Below, piece after piece: positions 20,111-27,745 of a stretch of DNA of 64,000 nucleotides. A model generated the notes under the pieces. The model saw only the letters and a list, made by a program, of their open reading frames with translations. It was not told the origin of the DNA and ran no database searches. The stretch is from Streptomyces sp. TRM70350 (lineage in GTDB: Bacteria > Actinomycetota > Actinomycetes > Streptomycetales > Streptomycetaceae): contig NZ_JAHUXH010000022.1 of the NCBI RefSeq assembly GCF_019219825.1, positions 1-64,000 of the forward strand. Reading direction: 5' to 3'. The translations under genes were made by a program, and so were the position numbers. The stretch's first letter is position 1. Each line of letters starts with the position of its first letter.

Positions 20111-21406
20111 TTGAACGTGCGACCGATATCGGGGGCGTCGGTTGACGCGCGCGCGAGTGAGCCGGAGGGCCGGAGGCGAACGAGCCGAAAGAGGGGCGGG
20201 CGCGGACGCAAGGGGCGGGCGCTGGTCGCGGGCGTACTGCTGCTGGCCGTCACCGCGTGCGGTGGCGGCTCGGACTCCGGATCGGGCTCGGGAGCCGGGT
20301 CCGCGGACGGCAAGGGCAAGAGGTCGGCCACGGCGCAGAGCAAGCAGTCCGAGGCAGCCGTGGCCATAGCCCCCAAGGACGGCGCGAAGTCCGTCGACAC
20401 CAGCGGGGCCCTGAAGGTCACCGCCGCCAGGGGCAAGCTGACCGAGGTCGTCGTCAAGGACGCCAAGGGCACCGAGATCGCCGGTGAGATATCCAAGGAC
20501 GGCGCCACCTGGACGCCGTCCACCCACCTGGCCGCGTCCACCAAGTACCAGGTGCACGCGGTCGCGAAGGACTCCGCCGGGCGCGAGGCCGCCGAGTCCG
20601 CGAGCTTCACCACCCTGACGCCGCAGAACACGTTCATCGGCTACTTCACCCCCGAGGACGGCTCCACCGTCGGCGTCGGAATGCCCTTCTCCCTCAACTT
20701 CACCCGGGGCATCACCAACCCCGAACAGGTCGAGAAGGCCATCGAGATCAGGACCGAACCGGCCGTCGAGGTCGAGGGCCACTGGTTCGGCAACGACCGG
20801 CTCGACTTCCGGCCCGAGAAGTACTGGAAGGCCGGCACCAAGGTCACCGTCAAGCTCAACCTCAACGGCGTCGAGGGCCGCCCCGGCGTCTACGGCGAGC
20901 AGGCCAAGACCGTCTCCTTCACCATCGGCCGCAACCAGGTCTCCGTCGTCGACGCCAAGAAGCTCACGATGAAGGTCATGCGGGACGGCAAGGTCATCAA
21001 GACCATTCCGGTCACCACCGGCAAGCCCGGCATGGAGACCTGGAACGGCCAGATGGTCATCAGCGAGAAGCACGTGGTGACCCGGATGAACGGCGAGACC
21101 GTCGGCTACGGCGGCGAGTACGACATCAAGGACGTCCCGCACGCCATGCGCCTGACCACCTCCGGCACCTTCCTGCACGGCAACTACTGGGCCGGCGGCG
21201 CCTTCGGCAACTACAACGCCAGCCACGGCTGCATCGGCCTGCGCGACGTGCGCGGCGGCTGGGACAAGGACGCACCGGGCGCGTGGTTCTTCAACAACTC
21301 GCTGATCGGCGACGTGGTCGTGGTGAAGAACTCCAACGACCGGACCGTGGCCCCGAACAACGGGCTCAACGGCTGGAACATGTCGTGGGAGAAGTGGAAG
21401 GCGTGA
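20111..21406 (+). CDS. L,D-transpeptidase lipoprotein, paralogue of the preceding gene
   Basis: 431 residues from TTG 20111, chosen because GGGGAG (20100-20105) lies 5 bases upstream. A basic N-terminus (RKRGGRGRKGR) is followed by LLLAVTAC, a good lipobox (Cys anchor), a Gly/Ser linker, two Ig-like repeats and a YkuD domain with HGNYWAGG and SHGCIGLRD. It shares long stretches with the gene at 18701 (for example FGGEYDI/YGGEYDI before HAMRLT), so the pair arose by tandem duplication. The 183-base gap between them and the separate ribosome site suggest independent expression. Confidence 0.92.
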   Translation: MNVRPISGASVDARASEPEGRRRTSRKRGGRGRKGRALVAGVLLLAVTACGGGSDSGSGSGAGSADGKGKRSATAQSKQSEAAVAIAPKDGAKSVDTSGALKVTAARGKLTEVVVKDAKGTEIAGEISKDGATWTPSTHLAASTKYQVHAVAKDSAGREAAESASFTTLTPQNTFIGYFTPEDGSTVGVGMPFSLNFTRGITNPEQVEKAIEIRTEPAVEVEGHWFGNDRLDFRPEKYWKAGTKVTVKLNLNGVEGRPGVYGEQAKTVSFTIGRNQVSVVDAKKLTMKVMRDGKVIKTIPVTTGKPGMETWNGQMVISEKHVVTRMNGETVGYGGEYDIKDVPHAMRLTTSGTFLHGNYWAGGAFGNYNASHGCIGLRDVRGGWDKDAPGAWFFNNSLIGDVVVVKNSNDRTVAPNNGLNGWNMSWEKWKA

Positions 21407-21420
21407 GCCTCTGACGAGGA

Positions 21421-21453
21421 CGGGCCCGGTGTGACCGACCGCACCGGCCCGGT
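21421..21453 (+). terminator. Hairpin after the second L,D-transpeptidase gene
   Basis: CGGGCCCGGTG (21421-21431) pairs with CACCGGCCCGG (21442-21452) apart from one bulge, about 15 bases after the stop codon. It is placed as expected for a terminator, upstream of the crotonase gene. Confidence 0.45.
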
Positions 21454-21481
21454 CGCCGTTAGTCCCCGTTAACCTGCTGGC

Positions 21482-22249
21482 ATGACCGTGAATCTCGAAG
21501 TCGCCGAGGGCGTCGGCACCCTTCGCCTCGACCGCCCGCCCATGAACGCGCTGGACATCGCCACGCAGGACCGGCTGAAGGAACTCGCCGAGGAGGCCAC
21601 GCGCCGCGACGACGTGCGCGCGGTCGTCGTCTACGGCGGCGAGAAGGTGTTCGCGGCCGGCGCGGACATCAAGGAGATGCAGGCCATGGACCACACGGCG
21701 ATGGTCCTGCGCGCCCGCGCCCTGCAGGACTCCTTCACGGCGGTGGCGCGCATCCCCAAGCCGGTGGTGGCGGCCGTGACGGGGTACGCGCTCGGCGGCG
21801 GCTGCGAACTGGCGCTGTGCGCGGACTACCGCGTCGCCGCCGACAACGCCAAGCTGGGCCAGCCGGAGATCCTGCTCGGCCTGATCCCGGGCGCGGGCGG
21901 CACCCAGCGGCTGGCCCGGCTGATCGGCCCGTCCAAGGCCAAGGACCTGATCTTCACCGGCCGGATGGTGAAGGCCGACGAGGCGCTGACTCTGGGCCTG
22001 GTGGACCAGGTGGTCCCGGCGGCCGAGGTGTACGACACGGCGCACGCGTGGGCGGCGAAGCTGGCGCAGGGCCCGGCGCTCGCCCTGCGCGCGGCGAAGG
22101 AGTCGATCGACACGGGTCTGGAGACGGACATCGACACCGGTCTCGCCGTCGAACGGAACTGGTTCGCGGGCCTGTTCGCCACGGAGGACCGTGAGCGGGG
22201 GATGCGCAGCTTCGTGGACGAGGGGCCGGGCAAGGCCAAGTTCCTGTAA
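21482..22249 (+). CDS. Enoyl-CoA hydratase/isomerase family protein (crotonase)
   Basis: 255 residues, full length for the family. The oxyanion-hole segment KVFAAGADIKEM and the second block ALGGGCELALCAD are present, followed by GQPEILLGLIPGAGGTQRL with the conserved catalytic Glu. It is expected to hydrate trans-2-enoyl-CoA in beta-oxidation or polyketide/amino-acid catabolism; the acyl chain cannot be inferred. ATG 21482 directly follows a short intergenic gap. It is followed by two small hairpins and then by gene remnants, so it probably forms a single-gene transcript. Confidence 0.88.
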   Translation: MTVNLEVAEGVGTLRLDRPPMNALDIATQDRLKELAEEATRRDDVRAVVVYGGEKVFAAGADIKEMQAMDHTAMVLRARALQDSFTAVARIPKPVVAAVTGYALGGGCELALCADYRVAADNAKLGQPEILLGLIPGAGGTQRLARLIGPSKAKDLIFTGRMVKADEALTLGLVDQVVPAAEVYDTAHAWAAKLAQGPALALRAAKESIDTGLETDIDTGLAVERNWFAGLFATEDRERGMRSFVDEGPGKAKFL

Positions 22250-22255
22250 CTACAC

Positions 22256-22304
22256 CGTCACCGAAGTGACGGGCTCGCACAACGGGCATCACTGGCGGTG
22301 ATGC
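22256..22304 (+). terminator. Two adjacent hairpins after the crotonase gene
   Basis: CGTCAC-cgaa-GTGACG (22256-22271) is followed by GCATCAC-tggcg-GTGATGC (22286-22304). They lie 6 and 36 bases after the stop codon and probably end the crotonase transcript. Confidence 0.5.
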
Positions 22305-22414
22305 TGCGTTGGCCTGGTCGGTGTGCCCGCACTCCTTGTACGCGATGAACCGCCCGAGCTGGTGGAACGCCCAGGAGTGCAGGGTGGCCCGTTGGGGCTT
22401 GCGCTGGTGGGAAC
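22303..22414 (-). mobile_element. Remnant of an IS605/IS200-type TnpB transposase gene
   Basis: Read leftward, the stretch codes TLHSWAFHQLGRFIAYK followed at once by ECGHTDQAN. In TnpB proteins the WAF.QL..FI.YK block is separated from the first zinc-finger Cys pair by roughly 20 residues (a GVPVV...DP..TS..C segment), and that linker is missing here. There is no start codon, no RuvC Asp motifs and no second Cys pair, so it is a decayed fragment with an internal deletion. No transposon ends were recognised. Confidence 0.6.
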
Positions 22415-22437
22415 GCCAGCGGCATGGCTCGGGGCAT

Positions 22438-22647
22438 CTGACGGGCTGGGCGGCCGCGCTCGCCGCCCCGGCCGTCGCGGCAGCCCTGCGTGCCGTCCAC
22501 GCCGACCCGGCCCGCCCCTGGACCGTCGAGGAACTCGGCGCCACCGGCGGCCTCTCGCGCGCGGCCTTCACCCGCCACTTCACGGCCCTGGCCGGCGAGC
22601 CCCCGCTCGGCTGTCTCACGGGGCAGTACCGGCGACAGGCTTCCTGA
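22438..22647 (+). pseudogene. AraC-family regulator remnant (first helix-turn-helix only)
   Basis: The frame reads VAAALRAVHADPARPW, then TVEELGATGGLSRAAFTRHF and GEPPLGCLTG, matching the first HTH and linker of AraC regulators of the cupin-AraC type (usually HxDPARPWTVxxLAxxAGxSRAAxxRRF). The protein then stops (QYRRQAS), so the second HTH and the whole N-terminal sensor domain are missing. The open frame extends upstream into the TnpB remnant, so the annotated beginning is only where the homology starts. It is non-functional as an AraC regulator. Confidence 0.6.
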
Positions 22648-22700
22648 CCGCACGCCGAAAGGACGCCCCTCGTCCGGTGAGAGGCGCCCTTCGGTGCGTG

Positions 22701-22913
22701 TCACTTGTTCAGGTGCGCCCAGAACTCGTCGAACGACAGGAGCTTGTCGCCGTCGAGGTCGCGGCTGGCGATGATGGCCTCGGCGACCGCCTCGGTGACG
22801 TTCCAGTCGCCGCCCTGCGCCAGAGCGGTCTTGAACTCCTTGGCGGTGATCTGCCCGTCACCGTCCGTGTCGATCCGCTCGAACTGCTTGCGCGCTTCCT
22901 CGATGTCCGCCAC
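22701..22913 (-). CDS. Small EF-hand calcium-binding protein
   Basis: 70 residues from GTG 22913, chosen because GAGGGG lies about 8-11 bases upstream; an in-frame ATG at 22928 would add five residues but lacks a good ribosome site. Two canonical EF-hand loops are visible, DTDGDGQITAKE and DLDGDKLLSFDE, each with Asp at positions 1, 3 and 5 and acidic residues at 12. It resembles the small Streptomyces calcium-binding proteins (Cab family), which buffer or sense Ca2+ during development. It lies 50 bases after the MerR gene on the same strand and could be read through from it. Confidence 0.88.
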   Translation of the reverse strand: MADIEEARKQFERIDTDGDGQITAKEFKTALAQGGDWNVTEAVAEAIIASRDLDGDKLLSFDEFWAHLNK

Positions 22914-22963
22914 CGATCCGCCCCTCATCTCGTGCTCTTGCCGTCGTACTGACGCAGGTCAGA

Positions 22964-23878
22964 TTAACTGCCCACGCGAGCCTCCAGCGCGGCGACCACC
23001 CACCCGAACTCCTCACGGTGCGCGGCGGCCGATTCCCGGCCCTTCACCACGGCGAGCAGTTCGCGGTAGCGGGCGACCCGGTCGTCGGCACTGGAGCGCA
23101 GGCGCTGGAGTACGTCGGCGGGGTCGGCGTCGCCGAGGAGGTCGCGCAGGACCTCCGCCGCCTCGGGCGACTCGGGGGCGATCCCGCGCTGCCGGGCCTC
23201 GGCGGCCAGCTGCACCAGCCGCCGCGCGAACCACATCGACGCCCCGGCGGGCACGTCCGGCCCTCGGTCGGCCGCGTTGAACTCGGCGACCTTGCGCATC
23301 CGCGCCCGGAATCGGGGATCCCGGAGCATCTCGGCCAGCTCCACCCAGGCGTCCACCTGTTCCGGCGTCGGTTGTTCCGGCAGGTCCACCGCCATGGTGC
23401 GCATCCGCTCCCGGATCACCGGATCCGCCGTGTCCAGTCCGTGGAACATCTCGTCCACGAACTCCTGCAGAATCCGGCCCCGTTCGGCGGCTGACAGCCG
23501 CGCCAGTCTGTTCATGAGCGTCATCTCCTCAGCGGTCGAGCCGCGTCGCGCCACGGTCGACAGCACCGCGCGGGTCACCTTCAGCGCCCTGATCTGCGCG
23601 TCCAGCGCCGCCACATGGGCGGCGGCCACCTCGGCGACCGTCGTCTCACCGGCCAGCACCCGGCGTACGTCGTCCAGGCCGAGGCCCAGCTCGCGCAGGG
23701 TGCGGGTCAGCTCCAGGCGGGCCACGGACGCGGCGTCGTACAGCCGGTAGCCGCCCGCGGAGCGGGCCACCGGGGGCAGGACGCTCTCGTCGGACCAGTA
23801 GCGGATGGTGCGGACGGTCAGTCCGGTGGCCCGGGCCAGCTCGCCGATGGTGAACAGACCGGTGCTGTCGTCGATCAT
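22964..23878 (-). CDS. MerR-family transcriptional regulator
   Basis: 304 residues from ATG 23878. The N-terminal winged HTH (FTIGELARATGLTVRTIRYW ... SAGGYRLYD) is typical MerR, followed by the dimerisation helix and a ~190-residue all-helical effector region resembling those of TipA-like or other MerR regulators with large C-terminal domains. The ligand is unknown. The upstream extension of the frame is non-coding. The gene diverges from a GNAT gene with 49 bases between the starts, where a short dyad could serve both promoters. Confidence 0.88.
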   Translation of the reverse strand: MIDDSTGLFTIGELARATGLTVRTIRYWSDESVLPPVARSAGGYRLYDAASVARLELTRTLRELGLGLDDVRRVLAGETTVAEVAAAHVAALDAQIRALKVTRAVLSTVARRGSTAEEMTLMNRLARLSAAERGRILQEFVDEMFHGLDTADPVIRERMRTMAVDLPEQPTPEQVDAWVELAEMLRDPRFRARMRKVAEFNAADRGPDVPAGASMWFARRLVQLAAEARQRGIAPESPEAAEVLRDLLGDADPADVLQRLRSSADDRVARYRELLAVVKGRESAAAHREEFGWVVAALEARVGS

Positions 23879-23896
23879 GTCTGCGAGTCTGTGCCT

Positions 23897-23909
23897 TCCA
23901 GTGGGTGGA
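23897..23909. promoter_or_regulatory. Candidate MerR operator in the divergent gap
   Basis: TCCA (23897-23900) and TGGA (23906-23909) form a short dyad, flanked by CCTT and AAGG, between the divergent MerR and GNAT starts. MerR proteins bind such dyads within promoter spacers. The assignment rests only on position and symmetry. Confidence 0.3.
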
Positions 23910-23927
23910 GACTCAAGGAGCACTGCG

Positions 23928-24494
23928 GTGGAGACCTTGCGGAACATTCTGGACACGGCGGCGCGGGGCGTCTTCCCACCGGCGGACGGCCGTACGACGG
24001 TGGTGCCCCAGCACTGCCCCCGGGACGCGGGCGTGATCGCCTTCACCGGGCACTCGGTCGTCTTCACGGACGAGGACCCCCTGTGGGTGTACGACACGTT
24101 GGGTGCCCTGGACTGTGACGCGCTCGCGGCGACGATGAACGCCCGCTTCCTCGCCGCTCTCATGGACCGCACGGGACGCACCACGGACACGATCGACGTG
24201 ATGACGGTGGGCTCACCGCTGCCGGGTGAGCCGCCGCTCGCGCTGCGGGAGAACCGCGATCCCGCTCATCCGAGGGTCGTCAGCTCACGGCGGCGGCGCG
24301 ACGAGGTCGGGGTGTGGGCCACCGACGGCGGTGTGCTGGTGCTGGGGCGCGGCATCGCGGGGCGGCTGGAGGCCGCTGTGGAGGTGGCGGAGGCGGTACG
24401 GCACCGGGGGCTGGGGCGGGCCCCGGCGCTGGCGGCACGGCACCTGGCCGGGGGCGAGCCGGTGTGGGCGGATTGCTCTCGCAGCCGCTCGTGA
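23928..24494 (+). pseudogene. GNAT-family acetyltransferase, truncated at its C-terminus
   Basis: GTG 23928 with AAGGAG (23915-23920) 7 bases upstream. The frame gives 188 residues. The N-terminal substrate region (HSVVFTDEDPLWVYDTL) and the acetyl-CoA-binding motif AEAVRHRGLGRAPALAARHL are present. Homology stops at GEPVWA (about 24470), where family members continue through the CoA-pocket strand and final helices (typically ..PGNARSVRAFLAAGY). The remaining residues, DCSRSRS, derive from the abutting fragment on the other strand. The protein therefore lacks roughly the last 40-50 residues and is unlikely to be active. Confidence 0.65.
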
Positions 24495-24633
24495 TCTCGA
24501 CCTTGGTTGTCTTGTCCACCGGGCAGGCGCCGACGAGGTACTTCCGGTCGATGCCGCCAGGGGCGTCGATGTAGTGGTTGTGGCCGGACTTCCACCAGTT
24601 CTTGTACAGGTCGTGGTCGTACGTCGTGGACAC
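24469..24633 (-). pseudogene. DNA/mono-ADP-ribosyltransferase toxin remnant (ScARP/Scabin/pierisin-like)
   Basis: Read leftward, the stretch codes SVSTTYDHDLYKNWWKSG, then HYIDAPGGID and RKYLVGACPVDKTTKVEI, ending CESNP. This matches, from memory, the C-terminal part of the secreted S. coelicolor guanine ADP-ribosyltransferase ScARP: the STSYDHDLYK block, the DAPGGID block and the final CPVD...CESNP. In the intact family a ~24-residue segment carrying the catalytic QxE lies between DAPGGID and a second PGGI just before RKY. Here that segment is gone. The N-terminal half and signal peptide are absent too. It abuts the broken GNAT gene. Confidence 0.65.
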
Positions 24634-24775
24634 GGACGGAGCACAATTCCCGCCCTGTGGCGGCGGGTTGCTGATCATCACCGGTACGGCGGCGTGCCCG
24701 GCGAAGCGCCTTTACGCAGGCCGTCGCGGCCGGTCGCGCTCCCTATCGCCTCGCCTCAGCCCTCCGCAGGAGGCC

Positions 24776-25279
24776 CTAGCGGTCCACCACCCGCATCTCG
24801 AACCAGGTCGTCTTGCCGCGCGGCAGCAGGTCCACGCCCCAGCGGTCCGCGAGCTTGTCGACGAGGAACAGGCCCCGGCCGCTGACGTCCATCTCCTGGA
24901 CCGGCATCAGACAGGGCAGCCCCCGGGAGGGGTCGCGGACCTCGACGCGGATCCAGCCCCGGGGCCGCCGCATCCGGAGGCCGAAGACACGGGCGCCGGT
25001 GTGACGTACGGCATTGCCGACCAGCTCCGAGACCAGTAGAACGACGTCCTCGGTCATCTTGGGGGACAGGCCCCACTGACGGAGCACGACGACCTGGGCG
25101 AGCCGGCGTGCCGTCGCGGCGGACTCGGGGCGGGACGGCAGCGGAACCTCCGCCTCCGTCGGATTGCCGCACAACTCCAGCGCCTTGAGCGCTCGTTCGT
25201 CCTCGGCCGTCGGCGACCAGCGCGCCGCGGTCGCACGGCCGCGTCCTTGCGGCTGTTCGATGCCCTCCAGCCCCGCCAT
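24776..25279 (-). CDS. RsbW/SpoIIAB-like ATP-binding regulatory protein (HATPase_c)
   Basis: 167 residues. The GHKL ATPase fold is visible: N-box ELVGNAVRH near residue 95 and G-box GRGLFLVDKLADRWG near 140, ending KTTWFEMRV. Such single-domain proteins in Streptomyces act as anti-sigma factors or serine kinases for anti-anti-sigma factors; no partner sigma or antagonist gene is adjacent. ATG 25279 is chosen at MAGLEG; upstream in-frame codons have no ribosome site and low-complexity sequence. The first ~40 residues are probably unstructured. Confidence 0.85.
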   Translation of the reverse strand: MAGLEGIEQPQGRGRATAARWSPTAEDERALKALELCGNPTEAEVPLPSRPESAATARRLAQVVVLRQWGLSPKMTEDVVLLVSELVGNAVRHTGARVFGLRMRRPRGWIRVEVRDPSRGLPCLMPVQEMDVSGRGLFLVDKLADRWGVDLLPRGKTTWFEMRVVDR

Positions 25280-25464
25280 GCCCCCATCATGGCCGCCCGG
25301 CGCGCCCTCCGGGGCCGTTCCCGCGGAATACGCTCCCCTCGGACCGTGGTTCCGGGCGCCCCGGTTGGCATATGCCGATGGCAGGTCGGAGGCGCCAACA
25401 GCCTCTCTGACCTGCGAAGAAGGGTCGGCTGGCGGCAATGGACGGACTCCCTCGACAAGACAGG

Positions 25465-25481
25465 CTTAAGGCTGCCTTAAG
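25465..25481. promoter_or_regulatory. 17-base palindrome CTTAAGGC-T-GCCTTAAG
   Basis: A perfect dyad with 8-base arms and one central base lies in the 292-base gap (25280-25571) between two leftward genes. It is unusually A/T-containing for this genome. It could be a regulator site upstream of the HATPase gene, or a small hairpin ending the GH84 transcript. No other structure was seen in this gap. Confidence 0.4.
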
Positions 25482-25571
25482 GCTTCCATAAACCGCCCCA
25501 TCGAGGGAACCGGATCAGACATCGCGTCAATTGCAAGGCCGACGCGCATGTTTCAGAAAAGCGCCGCGGGT

Positions 25572-27479
25572 CTAGCCCAACGCCCGTGCCACGAACGCGT
25601 CCAGCACCCCCGCTCCCACCTCCACCGTCCTGGTACGGCCCTGCCAGTCGGTGACCGTGTGGGAGCGGGCGGTGTCGCGCAGGGCGCGGACCTGGGTGCG
25701 GGTTCCCGTGCCGTCCCGGAGGGCGAGTGCGGCCAGGGCCGCTCGGGCCCAGTCGTGGGTGGCGTCCAGCCAGGGGGCGGCGGAGGTGCGCAGCGCCGGT
25801 GGGACCGTGTCGCGGGCCGAGGCGAGGGTGGTGAGGTGGTCGCGCAGGGCGCCCTTCGCGTTCGGGGCGCCGCGCCGGTACGCCTCGATCAGCGCGGCCA
25901 GTTTCGGTGCCGGGGTGGTGTTGAGGCGGGAGGCGTGGTTGAGGTCGGCGAAGGCGCGCAGGGCGGTGAGGGCGCGGCGGTCGCCGGCGGCGAGCAGGTG
26001 CAGGCCCGCGTCGAGGGCGGCGGTGGGGCGGTAGGCGTCCGGGTGCCAGGCGTAGGCGGCGAGCGAGAAGAGGGCGGGGACGGACGCGGTGGCCTGGTTC
26101 ATGGGGTTGGCGGTGATGCCCGCCACCGCGCCGGGGACGCCGGGGGCGCGGCCCTCGTAGGGGCCGAGGAGGAGGTTGCCCGGCGTGTAGTCGTTCACCG
26201 GGTAGTTGTCCCAGATCAGGATGGGGTGCGCGTAACGGCGGGCGGCCTCGCGGGCCTGGTCGGTGCGCAGGGTGGGGGAGACGACCAGGGGGCCCGTCCA
26301 CATCACGGTGATGCCGGGGTCGAGGGCGGAGGCGAGGGTTGTCTTGTAGTCGGTGGCGCGGGTGCCGTCGTATTCCGTGGGGACCGTGATCAGGGGGGCG
26401 GCTTCCGGACGGGGGGTCAGGAAGTCGCGCTGGATGTCGTTCAGCAGGTCCGCCTGGGCGCGGGCCACCGCTGCCCGGCCATGGCCGTACGTCGTCCCGT
26501 CGGCGGCGCAGTTCCAGCGGGTGATGTCGATGTCGTCGAGCGGGACGGCGTACGAGCGCACCCCGATGTCCCAGAGCTGGCGGAACTTGCGCAGCAGGGC
26601 GGCGCGGTCGGCGGCGGAGGAGTAGCAGACGGACGGGCCGGGGGAGAGGGCGTAGACGAAGGAGACATGGCGGGCGGTGGCGCGTCGGGCCAGGGCGCGC
26701 AGGGCGGTCAGGCGTGACTCCGGGTACGGGTCGCGCCAGCGGGAGCGCAGGTAGGGGTCGTCCTTGGGGCTGTAGAGGTAGGTGTTGAGCTTCCAGCGGG
26801 CGGCGAAGTCGAGCTGGGCCAGGCGCTCTTGATGTGTCCAGGGGGTGCCGTAGAAGCCCTCGACGATGCCCCTCGTGGCGGTGGCGGGCCAGTCCCGGAT
26901 GCGGACGGCGGGCAGGGTGGAGCGGGCGGTGGCCGCGCCCACGGGGCGGACCAGCTGGGCGAAGGTCTGAGCGGCGTGGAAGGCGCCGGTCCGGTCCGCT
27001 CCGGCGAGGACGACGCGGGGCGCGTCGTCGGCATGGCCGACGGCGAGGACGTAGCCGCCCTTGGGCAGGCCCTTCGGCGAACCGGCGTCCAGGTCCGCCA
27101 CCGTCCCGTCGGTCACCACCAGCAGTTCGCCGGAGCGCGGTTCGTCGCCGATACGGATCTCGCGGGCGCCGCCCGCGCGCAGCGCCCGGACGAGGGTGTC
27201 GAGGGTGGCCGGGTCCGTCTGGCCTCCGGTGCGCACCGCCACGCTGCGGCCGATGGCGACCGAGCCCCGGTCGTCGCGCACGGCGCGCGGTGGGGGCCAG
27301 AGGGCGGGCACCGAGGTGCTGTTCTCGGCGTGCGGCCGGGCAGCGCCCCCGGCGGGCGGGGCTGCCCGCGTGCCGCCGTCGCCGCCGGTGCCGCCCGTGC
27401 AGTCGCGCAGCAGCAGGACGATCACCAGCCCGAGCGCGAAGCCCAGCAGTAGCGGTGGCGGGATGCGGAACGCGCGCAC
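25572..27479 (-). CDS. GH84 beta-N-acetylglucosaminidase-like glycosidase, membrane-anchored or secreted
   Basis: 635 residues from GTG 27479, with GGGGGAGG ending 4 bases upstream. An N-terminal hydrophobic helix (LLLGFALGLVIVLLL) anchors or exports it. A GH20b-like N-terminal domain precedes the GH84 barrel with GIVEGFYGTPW, YLYSPKDDPYLR, the paired catalytic aspartates in VPLDDID (near residue 313) and WDNYPVND. The family removes terminal beta-GlcNAc by substrate-assisted catalysis; bacterial members act on glycans outside the cell. The final ~150 residues are helical. The gene stands alone between an HATPase gene and the divergent cyclase-like operon. Confidence 0.88.
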   Translation of the reverse strand: MRAFRIPPPLLLGFALGLVIVLLLRDCTGGTGGDGGTRAAPPAGGAARPHAENSTSVPALWPPPRAVRDDRGSVAIGRSVAVRTGGQTDPATLDTLVRALRAGGAREIRIGDEPRSGELLVVTDGTVADLDAGSPKGLPKGGYVLAVGHADDAPRVVLAGADRTGAFHAAQTFAQLVRPVGAATARSTLPAVRIRDWPATATRGIVEGFYGTPWTHQERLAQLDFAARWKLNTYLYSPKDDPYLRSRWRDPYPESRLTALRALARRATARHVSFVYALSPGPSVCYSSAADRAALLRKFRQLWDIGVRSYAVPLDDIDITRWNCAADGTTYGHGRAAVARAQADLLNDIQRDFLTPRPEAAPLITVPTEYDGTRATDYKTTLASALDPGITVMWTGPLVVSPTLRTDQAREAARRYAHPILIWDNYPVNDYTPGNLLLGPYEGRAPGVPGAVAGITANPMNQATASVPALFSLAAYAWHPDAYRPTAALDAGLHLLAAGDRRALTALRAFADLNHASRLNTTPAPKLAALIEAYRRGAPNAKGALRDHLTTLASARDTVPPALRTSAAPWLDATHDWARAALAALALRDGTGTRTQVRALRDTARSHTVTDWQGRTRTVEVGAGVLDAFVARALG

Positions 27480-27745
27480 CAGGCCTCCCCCTCGCGCCGT
27501 CTACGTACGGTCAACTCGCCTGTGACCAACAGAGTATGACGATGTGGCAGTTGCTGGGCGGATGGGTTGCGTGAACCAGGCGGTGGGCATCGTAGAGGTC
27601 CGTGTGGTGTCTTGTCCGGATGCGCCGTGCGGAAGGGACACATGCGCCGCGTTGTGCGCCAGTTGGCGTAGACAGGCGCGCTCGCAGCTTTTATCCAGGT
27701 ATTCGCGGGGCGGACGTGGCCCCGGCCGAGCACAGGAGGTCGCCG

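Noticed and set aside
24266..24468. Ala/Pro-rich extension of the toxin-remnant frame as a protein domain
   Set aside because: It is antisense to the GNAT coding sequence and simply reads through past the breakpoint.
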